Source: an uncultured Rhodospirillaceae bacterium (GTDB lineage Bacteria; Pseudomonadota; Alphaproteobacteria; Azospirillales; Azospirillaceae). From it: 61,051 nt of DNA. Shown one piece after another: positions 7,671-16,061 of the stretch (position 1 is the first letter of the stretch; each line of letters opens with the position of its first letter). The position numbers were made by a program, and so were the translations under genes. The notes below the pieces were generated by a model. It had not been told where the DNA came from. It was given only the letters and a program-made list of their open reading frames with translations, and made no database searches. The stretch lies in the NCBI GenBank assembly GCA_937927415.1, contig CALBDS010000055.1, positions 1 through 61,051 of the forward strand. Direction: 5' to 3'.

Positions 7671-7716
7671 CCCGTGTCGGGTCTTTCTAAAAGATGACCC
7701 GTGTCGGGGCTTTTTT
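7669..7716 (+). terminator. Tandem terminators after the lysis genes
   Basis: GACCCG-TGT-CGGGTC (7669-7683) followed by TTTCT, then a near copy at 7696-7716 followed by six T. The two copies form an imperfect 27-bp tandem duplication. Confidence 0.75.
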
Positions 7717-7771
7717 AAAAACCGCGCCTTTCAAAAATTCCCTTTCAAACCACCTCCCGGCGGTACGGGCA

Positions 7772-7808
7772 GCCGCCCCGATCGAATGATCGGGGCGGCT
7801 TCTTTTTT
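7772..7808 (+). terminator. Strong intrinsic terminator
   Basis: GCCGCCCCGATC and GATCGGGGCGGC form a perfect 12-bp stem (7772-7783 and 7788-7799) with loop GAAT, followed by TTCTTTTTT. It separates the lysis cassette from the tail operon. Confidence 0.9.
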
Positions 7809-8190
7809 GCGCCCATGGTCCACCCGGCCCGCGGAGCGGTCCCGTTGCACAGGGGGCCGGGACAAGCCCCTTCCCTCTCATCGAACATCGGGCTAGGCTT
7901 CCACCGTCGGCCTATCGGCCGAGCCAAGCCGCCCTTTTCTCTGGGCCGCTTCCTTCGTTCCCCGATTTCCGTTCCGCTTCTCCCCGGCCTGCGCCCTGAA
8001 CTCCTTCAGGCGTACCCCCCCCGTTGAAACGCCTATGGTGCGGACATGCCCGACGCCGCTCCTGTCCACAGCGCCGCACGGTGCGTCTCCCGCCCCGGCT
8101 CTTCCGCCGCCGGCGAAAATGGACAGGGGAAGGGATCGGGCCGCTGCCGTCCGCGCCGGTGTCCGGCGTGCCGGGATTGGGAGATGCCGA
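7809..8190. other. Gene-free stretch where head genes would be expected
   Basis: No supported gene. Long frames on either strand here are shadows of GC-rich sequence. It should hold the promoter of the tail operon, but I cannot point to one. In Mu, the terminase, portal, protease and capsid genes lie at this point; none remains even as a fragment I can recognise. Confidence 0.6.
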
Positions 8191-8667
8191 ATGATTTTGG
8201 GCCTTGAAACCGCCTTGGTGAACCGGCTTGCCGCCGCCCTGCCGATGGTCGAAGTGGTGGCATACCCGGGACCGGCGGAACAGTACGCGCTGACCCATCC
8301 CTGCGGCGCTGTTCTGGTCGGCTACAGCCAATCCACCTACAGCGCCCCGGAACCGACGGATCTGCTCGCCCAGACCCGCACCATGAGCTTCGAAATCACC
8401 GTCCTGGCGCGGGATCTGCGCTCGGACAACGGAGCCTATCGCTTCCTGGAAACGGTCCGGACGGCGCTGGCGGGATGGATGCCGGAAAACGCGCACAAGG
8501 TGGTGCCGGTACAGGACCGCTTTGTGGGCGCCAATGACGGGGTATGGCGGTACGCGCTCACCGTCTCCCTGACCACGATCACGCTGGAAACGGCCGAACC
8601 TCAGCCGTTCGTGCCCCTTCAGCGGATCACGTTTGCTGAACATCTGACCATGGAGAATGGGACGTGA
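8191..8667 (+). CDS. Phage tail terminator-like protein, Gp37 (DUF1834) family
   Basis: A 158-aa protein opening with MILGLETALVNRLAAAL and continuing as a mixed alpha/beta domain, the pattern of the Mu gp37 family. In Mu it lies just before the gp38 and tail sheath genes, as here, and is thought to act at the head-tail joining or tail-completion end. I chose the ATG at 8191, preceded by GGGAG, over a frame that extends 52 residues upstream in low-complexity sequence. It is the first gene of the tail operon and the last Mu-type gene before the P2-type order takes over. The stop overlaps the next start (GTGA). Confidence 0.72.
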   Translation: MILGLETALVNRLAAALPMVEVVAYPGPAEQYALTHPCGAVLVGYSQSTYSAPEPTDLLAQTRTMSFEITVLARDLRSDNGAYRFLETVRTALAGWMPENAHKVVPVQDRFVGANDGVWRYALTVSLTTITLETAEPQPFVPLQRITFAEHLTMENGT

Positions 8668-8861
8668 AGCGATATCGCTACACCGGGCCGCTGTCCGGTG
8701 CCACGGTCGGCGGCCGGGAAGTGCTGCTGCACCCCGGCAGCGTTGTGGAACTGGACCCGGCCACCGACTACACGGCCACGCTGCTGGCGCTGGGCCATCT
8801 CGCCGAAGAGGCTGAACAGGCCCCGGCGCCGCACGACAACCAGATCGAAGGGACCCCCTGA
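8664..8861 (+). CDS. Small conserved tail-operon protein (Mu gp38-like slot)
   Basis: A 65-aa protein with GGREVLLHPGSVVELD, a short beta-rich core, and an acidic tail. It fills the slot of Mu gp38 (DUF2635) between gp37 and the sheath and has similar size, but I cannot confirm family membership. It is coupled at both ends: GTGA with gp37 and TGATG with the sheath gene. Confidence 0.6.
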   Translation: MKRYRYTGPLSGATVGGREVLLHPGSVVELDPATDYTATLLALGHLAEEAEQAPAPHDNQIEGTP

Positions 8862-10315
8862 TGGCCGCAAACTTCCTGCACGGCGTCGAAACGGTCGAAG
8901 TGACCAAGGGGCCGCGTCCGATCCGCGCGGTCAAGACCGCCGTCATCGGTCTGGTCGGCACCTCGCCGGTTCATCATCTTGCCCCGGACAACCGCACCGT
9001 CAACACGCCCACTCTGATCCTTTCCGATGTGGACGCCGGCAAGCTGGCCGGTCCGGAACTGGCCGGCTACACCATCCCGCAGGCGCTGAACGCGATCTTC
9101 GATCAGGGCCGCGGCACCGTCATCGTCATCAACGTCTTCGACCCGGCCGTCCACAAGACGGCGGTGACGAACGAGGCGGTGACCCTGGGCGCCGACGGTA
9201 CGGCCAAACTGGCCCACGGCGACATCATCGCCGCCACGGTCAAAAGCCAGGACGGCGCCGTCACCTATGCGGCCGGCACCGACTATGCCCTGAACCGGAT
9301 GACCGGCCTGCTGACCCGGGTGGTGGGCGGGTCCATCCCTGCCGGAGCACCGCTGACCGTCAGCTACGACCGCGCCGACCCGTCCAAGGTGACCGCCGCC
9401 GACATCATCGGCAGCGTGGATGTCGCCGGCCGCCGGCTGGGCATGCAGGGGTTCCTGAACAGCTACAACCTGTTCGGCATGTACCCCAAGATCCTGATCG
9501 CCCCCGTCTACTGCACCCAGCAGTCGGTGGCGGTGGAACTGGAATCGCTGGCGGCGACGTCCAAGTGCCGCGGCATCGCCCTGGTGGACGCCCCCATCGG
9601 CACCACGCGGGACCAGGCCATCAACGGCCGCGGCCCCAGCGGAACCATCAACTTCACCTTCAGCAGCGAACGCGTGGTTTTGTGCTACCCGCACCTGAAG
9701 GTCTATGACCAGGCCACCGACAGCAACCGGCTGGAACCCTACAGCCAGCGGTTGGCCGGGGTGATCGCGGCCACCGACGACGAATTCGGCTATTGGTACA
9801 GCCCGTCGAACAAGGTCATCAAGGGCATCGTCGGGGCGGAACGCGACCTGTCCGCCATGATCAACGATCCCACCAGCGACGTGAACCTGCTGAACGAAGC
9901 CGGCATCGTCACCGTGCTGAACAGCTTCGGGACGGGCTTGCGCAGTTGGGGCAACCGCTCCAGCGCCTGGCCGGCATCAAGCGCCCAGGGGAATTTCGTC
10001 CAGACCCGCCGCGTGGCGGACATGGTTCACGAAAGCCTGGAGTACGCCATGCTCCAATTCCTCGACCTGCCCATCAACGACGCGCTGATCGATTCCGTGC
10101 TGGAAAGCTGCAACGGTTTCATCCGCGTTCTGATCGGCCGCGGCGCCCTGACCATCGGATCGCGCGCCGAGTTCAACAAAGACAAGAACCCGGCGGTCGA
10201 ATTGGCGGCGGGGCATCTGCTCTTCGACCTCATCATGTGCCCGCCGCCGCCGGCGGAACGGATCACGTTCGAAAGCTTCATCGACATCACTCTGCTGTCG
10301 AACCTGGGGGGCTGA
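8861..10315 (+). CDS. Contractile tail sheath protein
   Basis: A 484-aa protein of the P2 FI/phage tail sheath family. The N-terminus (FLHGVETVEVTKGPRPIRAV, then AVIGLVGTSP) is the usual sheath opening, and the C-terminal half (about 260-484, with SPSNKVIKGIVGAE and the final FESFIDITLLSNLGG) matches the conserved handshake and core domains. It is about 90 residues longer than P2 FI; an inserted beta-rich domain at about 100-180 accounts for the difference and would lie on the outer surface. Sheath polymers contract to drive the tube through the target envelope. Its presence makes the particle R-type, not F-type. Confidence 0.93.
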   Translation: MAANFLHGVETVEVTKGPRPIRAVKTAVIGLVGTSPVHHLAPDNRTVNTPTLILSDVDAGKLAGPELAGYTIPQALNAIFDQGRGTVIVINVFDPAVHKTAVTNEAVTLGADGTAKLAHGDIIAATVKSQDGAVTYAAGTDYALNRMTGLLTRVVGGSIPAGAPLTVSYDRADPSKVTAADIIGSVDVAGRRLGMQGFLNSYNLFGMYPKILIAPVYCTQQSVAVELESLAATSKCRGIALVDAPIGTTRDQAINGRGPSGTINFTFSSERVVLCYPHLKVYDQATDSNRLEPYSQRLAGVIAATDDEFGYWYSPSNKVIKGIVGAERDLSAMINDPTSDVNLLNEAGIVTVLNSFGTGLRSWGNRSSAWPASSAQGNFVQTRRVADMVHESLEYAMLQFLDLPINDALIDSVLESCNGFIRVLIGRGALTIGSRAEFNKDKNPAVELAAGHLLFDLIMCPPPPAERITFESFIDITLLSNLGG

Positions 10316-10319
10316 TGCC

Positions 10320-10844
10320 ATGTCGGTTGAATTGAACAAGATCTACAAAGCCAACGTCTATCTGGACGGCACGCTCAATCTGATCGGCCGCGCCAGCGAA
10401 GTGGCGCTGCCGGATCTGGCGGTCGAAGTCGAAGCCCACAAGGGCCTGGGCATGTTCGGCGAGGTCCAGATCCCGTCCCGCCTGAAGGCCATGAAGTGCA
10501 CGATCAAGTGGACCGGCTTTTACGCCGACCACCTGCGCGCGGGCGCCAATCCGTTCAAGGCGCACAACCTTCAGATCCGCGGCTCGCTGGAAACCTGGAC
10601 GGCCCAGGGGCGCACCCGCGAGGTGCCGGTGGTCTGGCACATGACCGCATCGTGGAACACCGTCAAGCTGGGCACCATCAAGGCGGGCGATGCCGCCGAC
10701 TTCAGCGGTGACGAGCTGCGCGTAACCCAGGTCAAGGTTCTGCACGACGGTGCCGCCGTCTGCGAAATCGACGTCCTCAACAACATCTGGACCGTGAACG
10801 GCGAGGACATCCTGGCCCGGTCGCGCGCCAACATGGGGATCTGA
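10320..10844 (+). CDS. Major tail tube protein (P2 FII family)
   Basis: A 174-aa protein of the FII tail tube family. The start MSVELNKIYKANVYLDGT and the stretch GLGMFGEVQIPSRLKAMK are characteristic, followed by a beta-barrel region with YADHLRAGANPFK. Hexamer rings stack to make the rigid inner tube. Length matches P2 FII (172 aa). It lies 4 bp after the sheath gene, as in P2 and in R-pyocin clusters. Confidence 0.92.
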   Translation: MSVELNKIYKANVYLDGTLNLIGRASEVALPDLAVEVEAHKGLGMFGEVQIPSRLKAMKCTIKWTGFYADHLRAGANPFKAHNLQIRGSLETWTAQGRTREVPVVWHMTASWNTVKLGTIKAGDAADFSGDELRVTQVKVLHDGAAVCEIDVLNNIWTVNGEDILARSRANMGI

Positions 10845-10847
10845 TCC

Positions 10848-11165
10848 ATGTCCATCACCACGGAACCGAAGACCGTCATCCTGTCGGGGGGCCGAAAGGC
10901 GACCATCCGTCAGGGCAAGGGCCGCGATCTTCTCCATGCCGCCCGCATGGCGGGCGGTGCCCAGGACACGATCCGGCTGGCGTTCGGCATCATCGCCGCC
11001 CTGACCCTGATCGACGGCCTGCCGATCGCCCTCGAAGACGTGGAGGACATGGGCATGGCCGATGTTCAGGCGCTGATGGCGGCGACCATGGGAAACGAAC
11101 CCTCCTCTGCGAGCAGCATTTCGTCCAGCTCCGGCTCGACGGAGGATTCTCCCACCGTGAACTGA
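10848..11165 (+). CDS. Tail assembly chaperone, gpE-like (zero-frame product)
   Basis: A 105-aa protein in the E position between tube and tape measure. Its first 83 residues are a small mixed domain (TVILSGGRKATIRQGKGRD, then helices). The last 22 residues in this frame are serine-rich filler. At codons 81-83 (ATG GGA AAC) the heptamer GGGAAAC is in perfect register for a -1 ribosomal frameshift, producing the longer E-E' form. Such chaperones coat the tape measure protein during tail assembly and are not in the final particle. Confidence 0.8.
   Translation: MSITTEPKTVILSGGRKATIRQGKGRDLLHAARMAGGAQDTIRLAFGIIAALTLIDGLPIALEDVEDMGMADVQALMAATMGNEPSSASSISSSSGSTEDSPTVN
11090..11096 (+). promoter_or_regulatory. 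-1 programmed frameshift slippery site (GGGAAAC)
   Basis: G GGA AAC, aligned with the zero frame as X XXY YYZ. The -1 frame is open from at least 11042 to the stop at 11270-11272, so slippage yields a fused product. Lambda G/GT uses the related heptamer GGGAAAG, and P2 E/E' uses a T-rich slippery site at the same gene position. Confidence 0.82.
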
Positions 11166-11272
11166 TGGCGATGGACTGGGACGACCTGATCCGGGAGGCG
11201 GAGGCGCTGGCGGAATACGCCAGCCGCCAGCGGGCAGCGCAAGAAGCCCGCTCCCCCCCGGGCGATTACTGA
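11096..11272 (+). CDS. E' extension of the tail chaperone (-1 frame)
   Basis: The -1 reading frame after the slippery site encodes 58 residues, giving an E-E' fusion of about 141 aa. The segment has HRELMAMDWDDLIREAEALA, an amphipathic helix like the P2 E' tail that contacts the tape measure protein. It may also be started at an internal ATG at 11165, which overlaps the E stop codon, but the long open frame upstream of that ATG favours frameshifting. It ends 132 bp before the tape measure gene. Confidence 0.72.
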   Translation, partial: RTLLCEQHFVQLRLDGGFSHRELMAMDWDDLIREAEALAEYASRQRAAQEARSPPGDY

Positions 11273-11290
11273 TCCGTCATCCCATCGGCC

Positions 11291-11321
11291 GCCCCCCGGC
11301 CGGGTTGTCCGGCCGGGGGGC
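11291..11321. other. Perfect 13-bp GC stem-loop within the tail operon
   Basis: GCCCCCCGGCCGG (11291-11303) and CCGGCCGGGGGGC (11309-11321) with loop GTTGT. No T-run follows, so it is not a classic terminator. Lying between the chaperone and tape measure genes, it could pause polymerase, protect mRNA ends, or tune the ratio of tube to tape measure protein. Confidence 0.6.
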
Positions 11322-11403
11322 GCATCTCGACCGATGACGCCGGCACGGCCGGCGGCACACGGATGTCTTCGGCAAAACGCCGCCTCCCTTGCGGGGAGCC
11401 GGC

Positions 11404-13965
11404 ATGTCTCTTGCGGACCTGGAGAGCATGGCCGATTTTCCCAACACATCCCTCACGCAGATAAACCTGACCAACATAGCCATTGTTGTGCGGGTGGTTG
11501 ACGAGTTCACCGCGCCGCTTCGGGCCGCCAGCGAGGGGCTTCACAACCTCGACACCGCTGTGAAAACGTCCTCGATTGCGCAACGCCTGCAATCCATCGG
11601 GCAGAGTGCCGCCCAGACGGCATCCACCATCGGCACCGCCGCCAACGCGATGCAATCGGCGTTGAGCGGGTTGGTCAAGCCGTCGCAGGACTTTGAAAAG
11701 GCGATGTCCAACCTGTCGGCCATCGCCGGAGCGGATCAGGCGGGCCTGAACGCCCTGCGCGCCAAGGCGCTGGAGGTGGGTCAGACCGGCTGGGCTTCCG
11801 CACCGCAGGCCGTAGCGGCCATGAGCGAGCTGTCGGGGTATGGTTTCAAGCCCGATCAGATCATTGCGGCCATGGCCCCTGTGGTCAACCTCAGCCGGGC
11901 CGCGGGCATGACCGCGGCGGAAGCCGCGGCCCTGACGGGTGCCGCCCTGCGCCAGTTCTCGCTGGATCCGGGCGAAACCAACCGCATCACTGACATGCTG
12001 TCGGCGGCGTCGAAGAATTCGTCCATGTCGGTGCCCGCCATCGGCAGCGCGCTGACGGTGGCCGCACCGGCCGCCACCGACGCCGGGCTGTCGCCCGCAC
12101 AGACCATCACCATGGTCACGTTCCTGGCCAACAGCGGCATCGCCGCATCGGAAACCGGGAATGTGCTGGCCGGTATGATCGCCCGGCTCGCCACCCTGCC
12201 CGCGCCGGCAGCGGAGGCAATGGAGAAGCTGGGCGTGTCCACACGGGACGCCAACGGCAACCTCCTGCCCCTCCCCACCACGCTGGCGGCCATCGACAAG
12301 GCCATGGCCGACAACAATTACGGCAGCGCCCAGCGCCTGGAGGCAATGGGCAAGATCTTCGGTCCGCAACCCGGCACCCCCGGACAGCAGAGCATCCCCG
12401 GAAGCAACAGGCTGATCCAGGGCATGGCCACGGGTGGTTTCGCCGATCTGCACGGCTCCATCGCCAACAGCGCGGGCCAGACCGCTCAAATGGCGGCAAC
12501 GAAGGACGACAACCTGGACGGCCGTTTCCAGCAATGGAACAACGCCCTGCAAAACCTGGAAATCACGCTGGGAACCGCCCTTCTTCCGCTGCTGACCGAC
12601 GCAATCCAGTCCTTGACCCGCCTTGCCAACACCCTGAGCCGATTTGCGGAGGCAAACCCGGAACTGACCCGCATCGGCGTCACCCTGGCGGCGGTGGCCG
12701 CCGCGGCCGTCGCGGTGATGATGGTTTTCGGGGCGCTGGCATCGGGGGCTGGAGTCGTCATGGCCGCGCTGGGGGGACTGTCCGGGCCGGTTCTGGTGAC
12801 GGCCGGGGCGATGGCGGCGGCGGCGGTGCTGATCTATCGGCACTGGGACAACATCGCGGCCTTTTTCCAAGGGCTGTGGTCCGAAATCGCGGCCGGGGCT
12901 GCACCGCTTCAGCCGGTCTTCGATCGTCTGGTGACGGCAATCCAGCCTTTCCTGGCCGCCGGTTCCTGGCTGGGCGGCGTGATGGAATCCCTTTTGTCCC
13001 CGGTGCAGGGGGTGAGCGGTGCGGTGCAGGAATTGGGGGAAAGCTGGGGACGGGTGGCCGCCCCATGGCTGGTCAGTTACCTCACCATGCTCATGGATCG
13101 GTTTACGGGGCTGGTGAATGTCATCACAGGGATACTGACCCTGGATTTCGACACCTTCTCGGAAGGGCTGAGGCTCAGCTTCAGCAACATCCCCAAGTTC
13201 TTCAACGCCATGATCGACCAGCTCACCGGCATCAATATATGGAGCCTGCTGACCGTCGGTTCGAGCGAGGGCCTCGAAAACGTAAAAGCGGTGATCGATC
13301 GGGTCATCCTCACCATGCTCCAGGAGTTGCAGGGCGGACTGGCCAGCGGTGTCGGCTTCGTGGAAACGGCGATCAACGACCTCTGTTCGCTCATCATCGA
13401 TACCTTCAAAAGACAGTTCGGCATCAACAGCCCCTCCACGGTGTTCGCCGAGTTCGGGGGCTGGCTGATGGAGGGTCTCGCCGCCGGACTGCTCATGCAG
13501 GCGCAGACGGTTCTGGATACCTTGGCCAGCGTGGGGGACAGCATCCTCAACAAGGCCAAGTCGCTTCTGGGTTTCGAAACCGCGCCCGCCACCCCCGCCC
13601 TGCAGGCGACCGGCGCCCTGGCCGGTGCCGTCAACGACAACAGCATCGCCGGCAGAACGGGGCAGACCGCGCAGATGACGGCCAGGGCCGCGGTCGTTAC
13701 CCCCTTCGTCCCGCCACCGGCGCCGGCGATGGCGAAGCTGGCCCGCGGACCGGGAACGGCCGGCGGGGGGATGGGGCCGGGTGGTTCCGGCGGCGGGCCG
13801 GTGACGGTCAACCTGTCGGTCAACATCACCGGCGCCACCAACGAAGACATCGTTCGCAAGCTGGAAAACTGGGTCCGCCACGACGGCGGCCGCCTGATTG
13901 CCGATGCGGTCAACCGCGAAACCCAGCGCCGCGAACGAACGCAATTCATGTCGGGAGGTCGGTAA
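11404..13965 (+). CDS. Tail tape measure protein
   Basis: An 853-aa protein of the phage tape measure family (TP901/P2 gpT type). The N-terminal part (about 1-330) has the conserved core (FEKAMSNLSAIAGAD, GQTGWASAPQAVAAMSELSG), the middle carries two hydrophobic segments (about 410-445 and 460-480), and the rest is helical with a Gly-rich tail. It sets tail length and is ejected on contraction. At 853 residues it is close to P2 gpT (815 aa), so a tail of similar length is expected. I prefer the ATG at 11404, preceded by GGGGAG, to a TTG at 11389. Confidence 0.92.
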   Translation: MSLADLESMADFPNTSLTQINLTNIAIVVRVVDEFTAPLRAASEGLHNLDTAVKTSSIAQRLQSIGQSAAQTASTIGTAANAMQSALSGLVKPSQDFEKAMSNLSAIAGADQAGLNALRAKALEVGQTGWASAPQAVAAMSELSGYGFKPDQIIAAMAPVVNLSRAAGMTAAEAAALTGAALRQFSLDPGETNRITDMLSAASKNSSMSVPAIGSALTVAAPAATDAGLSPAQTITMVTFLANSGIAASETGNVLAGMIARLATLPAPAAEAMEKLGVSTRDANGNLLPLPTTLAAIDKAMADNNYGSAQRLEAMGKIFGPQPGTPGQQSIPGSNRLIQGMATGGFADLHGSIANSAGQTAQMAATKDDNLDGRFQQWNNALQNLEITLGTALLPLLTDAIQSLTRLANTLSRFAEANPELTRIGVTLAAVAAAAVAVMMVFGALASGAGVVMAALGGLSGPVLVTAGAMAAAAVLIYRHWDNIAAFFQGLWSEIAAGAAPLQPVFDRLVTAIQPFLAAGSWLGGVMESLLSPVQGVSGAVQELGESWGRVAAPWLVSYLTMLMDRFTGLVNVITGILTLDFDTFSEGLRLSFSNIPKFFNAMIDQLTGINIWSLLTVGSSEGLENVKAVIDRVILTMLQELQGGLASGVGFVETAINDLCSLIIDTFKRQFGINSPSTVFAEFGGWLMEGLAAGLLMQAQTVLDTLASVGDSILNKAKSLLGFETAPATPALQATGALAGAVNDNSIAGRTGQTAQMTARAAVVTPFVPPPAPAMAKLARGPGTAGGGMGPGGSGGGPVTVNLSVNITGATNEDIVRKLENWVRHDGGRLIADAVNRETQRRERTQFMSGGR

Positions 13966-14411
13966 TGGGCGTTGTTCTGCTGGTCGGGCCGGTGGCGTTC
14001 GAAGCCCTGTCCGTGACCGAACTGCTGGTGAAAGACGGCTGGACATACGCCAGCCAGGATGTCTTCCGGACCAAGCCGAAGCTGCAATGGACGAAGAACC
14101 TGTCCCGCAGCATCACGCTCAAGGTCCGGTTCAACACCGCGTGGTCCGAGCCGGAACTTCGCATGGAAGCGATCCGGCTCCTGGCCCAGAGCAACCGCTG
14201 GTGGCCGGTGGTCCGCGGGTGCGGCTTCTGGATCGGGCGTTTCGTCATCGGTGCGGTGGATGAAACGGTCACCCAAACCTCGTCCTTTGGTCATCCCCAA
14301 CAGATCGACGCGGTCATCACCATGACCGAGTGGGGAGAGGGGGACGAGGCGCAATACCGGCCCGCCCTGATCGCATCCGCTGCATCCGCCGTCCTGCGGA
14401 GGACACTATGA
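13965..14411 (+). CDS. Tail completion protein, P2 gpU-like
   Basis: A 148-aa protein in the U position directly after the tape measure gene (stop and start overlap as TAATG). The N-terminus contains FRTKPKLQWTKNLSRSITLK and the C-terminus ends in a helical, Ala-rich tail. P2 gpU forms the ring that caps the head-proximal end of the tail. Its retention fits a particle that still needs a finished tail although it has no head. The family call rests on position, size and general pattern. Confidence 0.7.
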   Translation: MGVVLLVGPVAFEALSVTELLVKDGWTYASQDVFRTKPKLQWTKNLSRSITLKVRFNTAWSEPELRMEAIRLLAQSNRWWPVVRGCGFWIGRFVIGAVDETVTQTSSFGHPQQIDAVITMTEWGEGDEAQYRPALIASAASAVLRRTL

Positions 14412-14632
14412 CCACAACCTGTATCGAGCACATCACCGTGGCCGGCGACCGCTGGGATCTCCTGGCCTGGGACTATTACGGCGATGCCTGCGGCTATGCC
14501 CGGATCGTGTTGAGCAATCCCCATGTGGCGCGGACCCCCGAATTGCCGACGGGCATCCGGGTGGTGATCCCGGTGATCGAACCGCAGCTTTCGGCCGCCG
14601 GCCTGCCGCCCTGGAAACGGGGGACGCGATGA
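14408..14632 (+). CDS. Tail protein X (LysM-like)
   Basis: A 74-aa protein with the tail protein X pattern: an early strand, GDRWDLLAWDYYGDACGYARIVLSNP, then a PTGIRVVIPVI strand. The fold is LysM-like. It sits in the baseplate hub region and is coupled by ATGA overlaps to both U and D. Confidence 0.87.
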   Translation: MTTTCIEHITVAGDRWDLLAWDYYGDACGYARIVLSNPHVARTPELPTGIRVVIPVIEPQLSAAGLPPWKRGTR

Positions 14633-15627
14633 ACAAGGTCGATACGCCCACATGGACGCTGCTGTGGGGTGGCACCGATGCCACCGAAGCCCTCAAGACC
14701 ATGGTCGCAAGCCTGACCTATTCCGACAAGAAGGCCGGGGAAAGCGACGAGCTGAGCATCACGGTGGAAGACCATGACGCCCGCTGGCGCAACGAATGGA
14801 TGCCCGCCAAAGGCGATGTGCTGGAACTGGCCATCGGTTACGAACAGCGTCTGGTCGATGCCGGGCGGTACGAGATCGATCAGATCGAATACAGCGGGCC
14901 GCCCGACAAATTGGCGATCCATGCGCTTGCCGCGGGAATCACGACGGATCTGCGGACCAAAAGGAACACGCAGTATGTCAAAAAAACCCTTCCCGAAATC
15001 GCGGCCATTGTTGCCGCCCGTCACGCGATGACGGTGATCGGCAGCCCTGATACGGATGTCATCGATTATACCGCCCAATCCGACCAGAATGATCTTGAGT
15101 TCCTTTCAAAAATATCCGCCGATTTTGGATACATATTCAGCATCAAAGGGAAAAGCCTTGTCTTCATGTCCGATGACGAATTGATGTCCGGACCAATCGT
15201 CGAAACGATTTCAATGAACGAAAGCGATGTCATCAATTGGCATTTCGTGAGGAAATCAGAAAAAATATACAAGGATTGTGAGGTCACCTATTTCGATCCG
15301 GCCACCAAAAAAACCCAACGGGTCATCTACCCGCCGCACAACAAACCCAACCGGGAAGCATCCCAAGACACGCTGAAGAAGCGGTTGCGGGTGCAGGACA
15401 AGGCCCAGGCGCTGGCCAAGGCCGAGGCGCTGCTCAAAAGAGCCAACATCGGCGAGATCACGGTCACCCTGGCGGTCTATGGGCGCCCCACGCTGGCCGC
15501 TGGAATCAACATCAAGCTGAATGGTTTCGGAAGCGGGTGGGACGACACCTATCACGTGCAGAAATCCACCCATCAGTTCGATGCCCAAAAGGGATACACC
15601 ACCACAATCGAGGTGCAGCGTGTATAG
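14629..15627 (+). CDS. Baseplate hub protein, late control D (gpD) family
   Basis: A 332-aa protein of the P2 gpD/Mu gp44 hub family, which forms the trimeric hub linking tube and spike. The N-terminus has TWTLLWGGTDATE and SYSDKKAGESDELSIT-like sequence typical of the family, and the C-terminal half includes KKTLPEIAAIVAARH. Bases 15080-15320 use noticeably more A and T than neighbouring genes. It starts with ATGA overlapping the X stop. Confidence 0.88.
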   Translation: MNKVDTPTWTLLWGGTDATEALKTMVASLTYSDKKAGESDELSITVEDHDARWRNEWMPAKGDVLELAIGYEQRLVDAGRYEIDQIEYSGPPDKLAIHALAAGITTDLRTKRNTQYVKKTLPEIAAIVAARHAMTVIGSPDTDVIDYTAQSDQNDLEFLSKISADFGYIFSIKGKSLVFMSDDELMSGPIVETISMNESDVINWHFVRKSEKIYKDCEVTYFDPATKKTQRVIYPPHNKPNREASQDTLKKRLRVQDKAQALAKAEALLKRANIGEITVTLAVYGRPTLAAGINIKLNGFGSGWDDTYHVQKSTHQFDAQKGYTTTIEVQRV

Positions 15628-16051
15628 GCGTGCCATCGTTTCCGCCGTCGATCCGGCAACGGCCCGCGTCCGGGTGAGCTTTCCCGACGCCGACAACATG
15701 GAATCCTACTGGCTGGAGGTCATGCAGCCACGCACGCTGGCCGATGGCGACCGTGCCTATTGGCTGCCGGACGAAGGGGAGGCCGTCGTCGTCCTGATGG
15801 ACGAGAACGACGAGGCCGGCGTCGTCCTGGGCGCCATCTATTCCAGCACCGACCCGCCTCCCGTCGCCAGCCGAGACAAGCGCCACGTCACCTACAAGGA
15901 CGGCGCCACCGTCGAATACGACCGGGCCGCGCATGTGTACCGCGTGTCGGTGCCGGCGGGCGGACGGCTGGAACTGTCGGTCGGGGCGGCCTCGATCGTC
16001 CTGGACGATGCCGGGGTGAGCTTGAAAGGCCCCCGCATCAACCTGAACTGA
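15620..16051 (+). CDS. Baseplate spike protein, gpV-like
   Basis: A 143-aa protein with an N-terminal OB-like domain (VYRRAIVSAVDPATARVRVSF, DRAYWLPDEGEAVVVLMDE) and a repetitive beta tail (about 100-143) that would form the triple-stranded spike. This is the gpV/Mu gp45 architecture, though the spike is short. The start is a GTG overlapping the last 8 bp of the D gene. A PAAR gene follows, which would provide the sharp tip. Confidence 0.85.
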   Translation: MYRRAIVSAVDPATARVRVSFPDADNMESYWLEVMQPRTLADGDRAYWLPDEGEAVVVLMDENDEAGVVLGAIYSSTDPPPVASRDKRHVTYKDGATVEYDRAAHVYRVSVPAGGRLELSVGAASIVLDDAGVSLKGPRINLN

Positions 16052-16061
16052 GGAGGGAACG

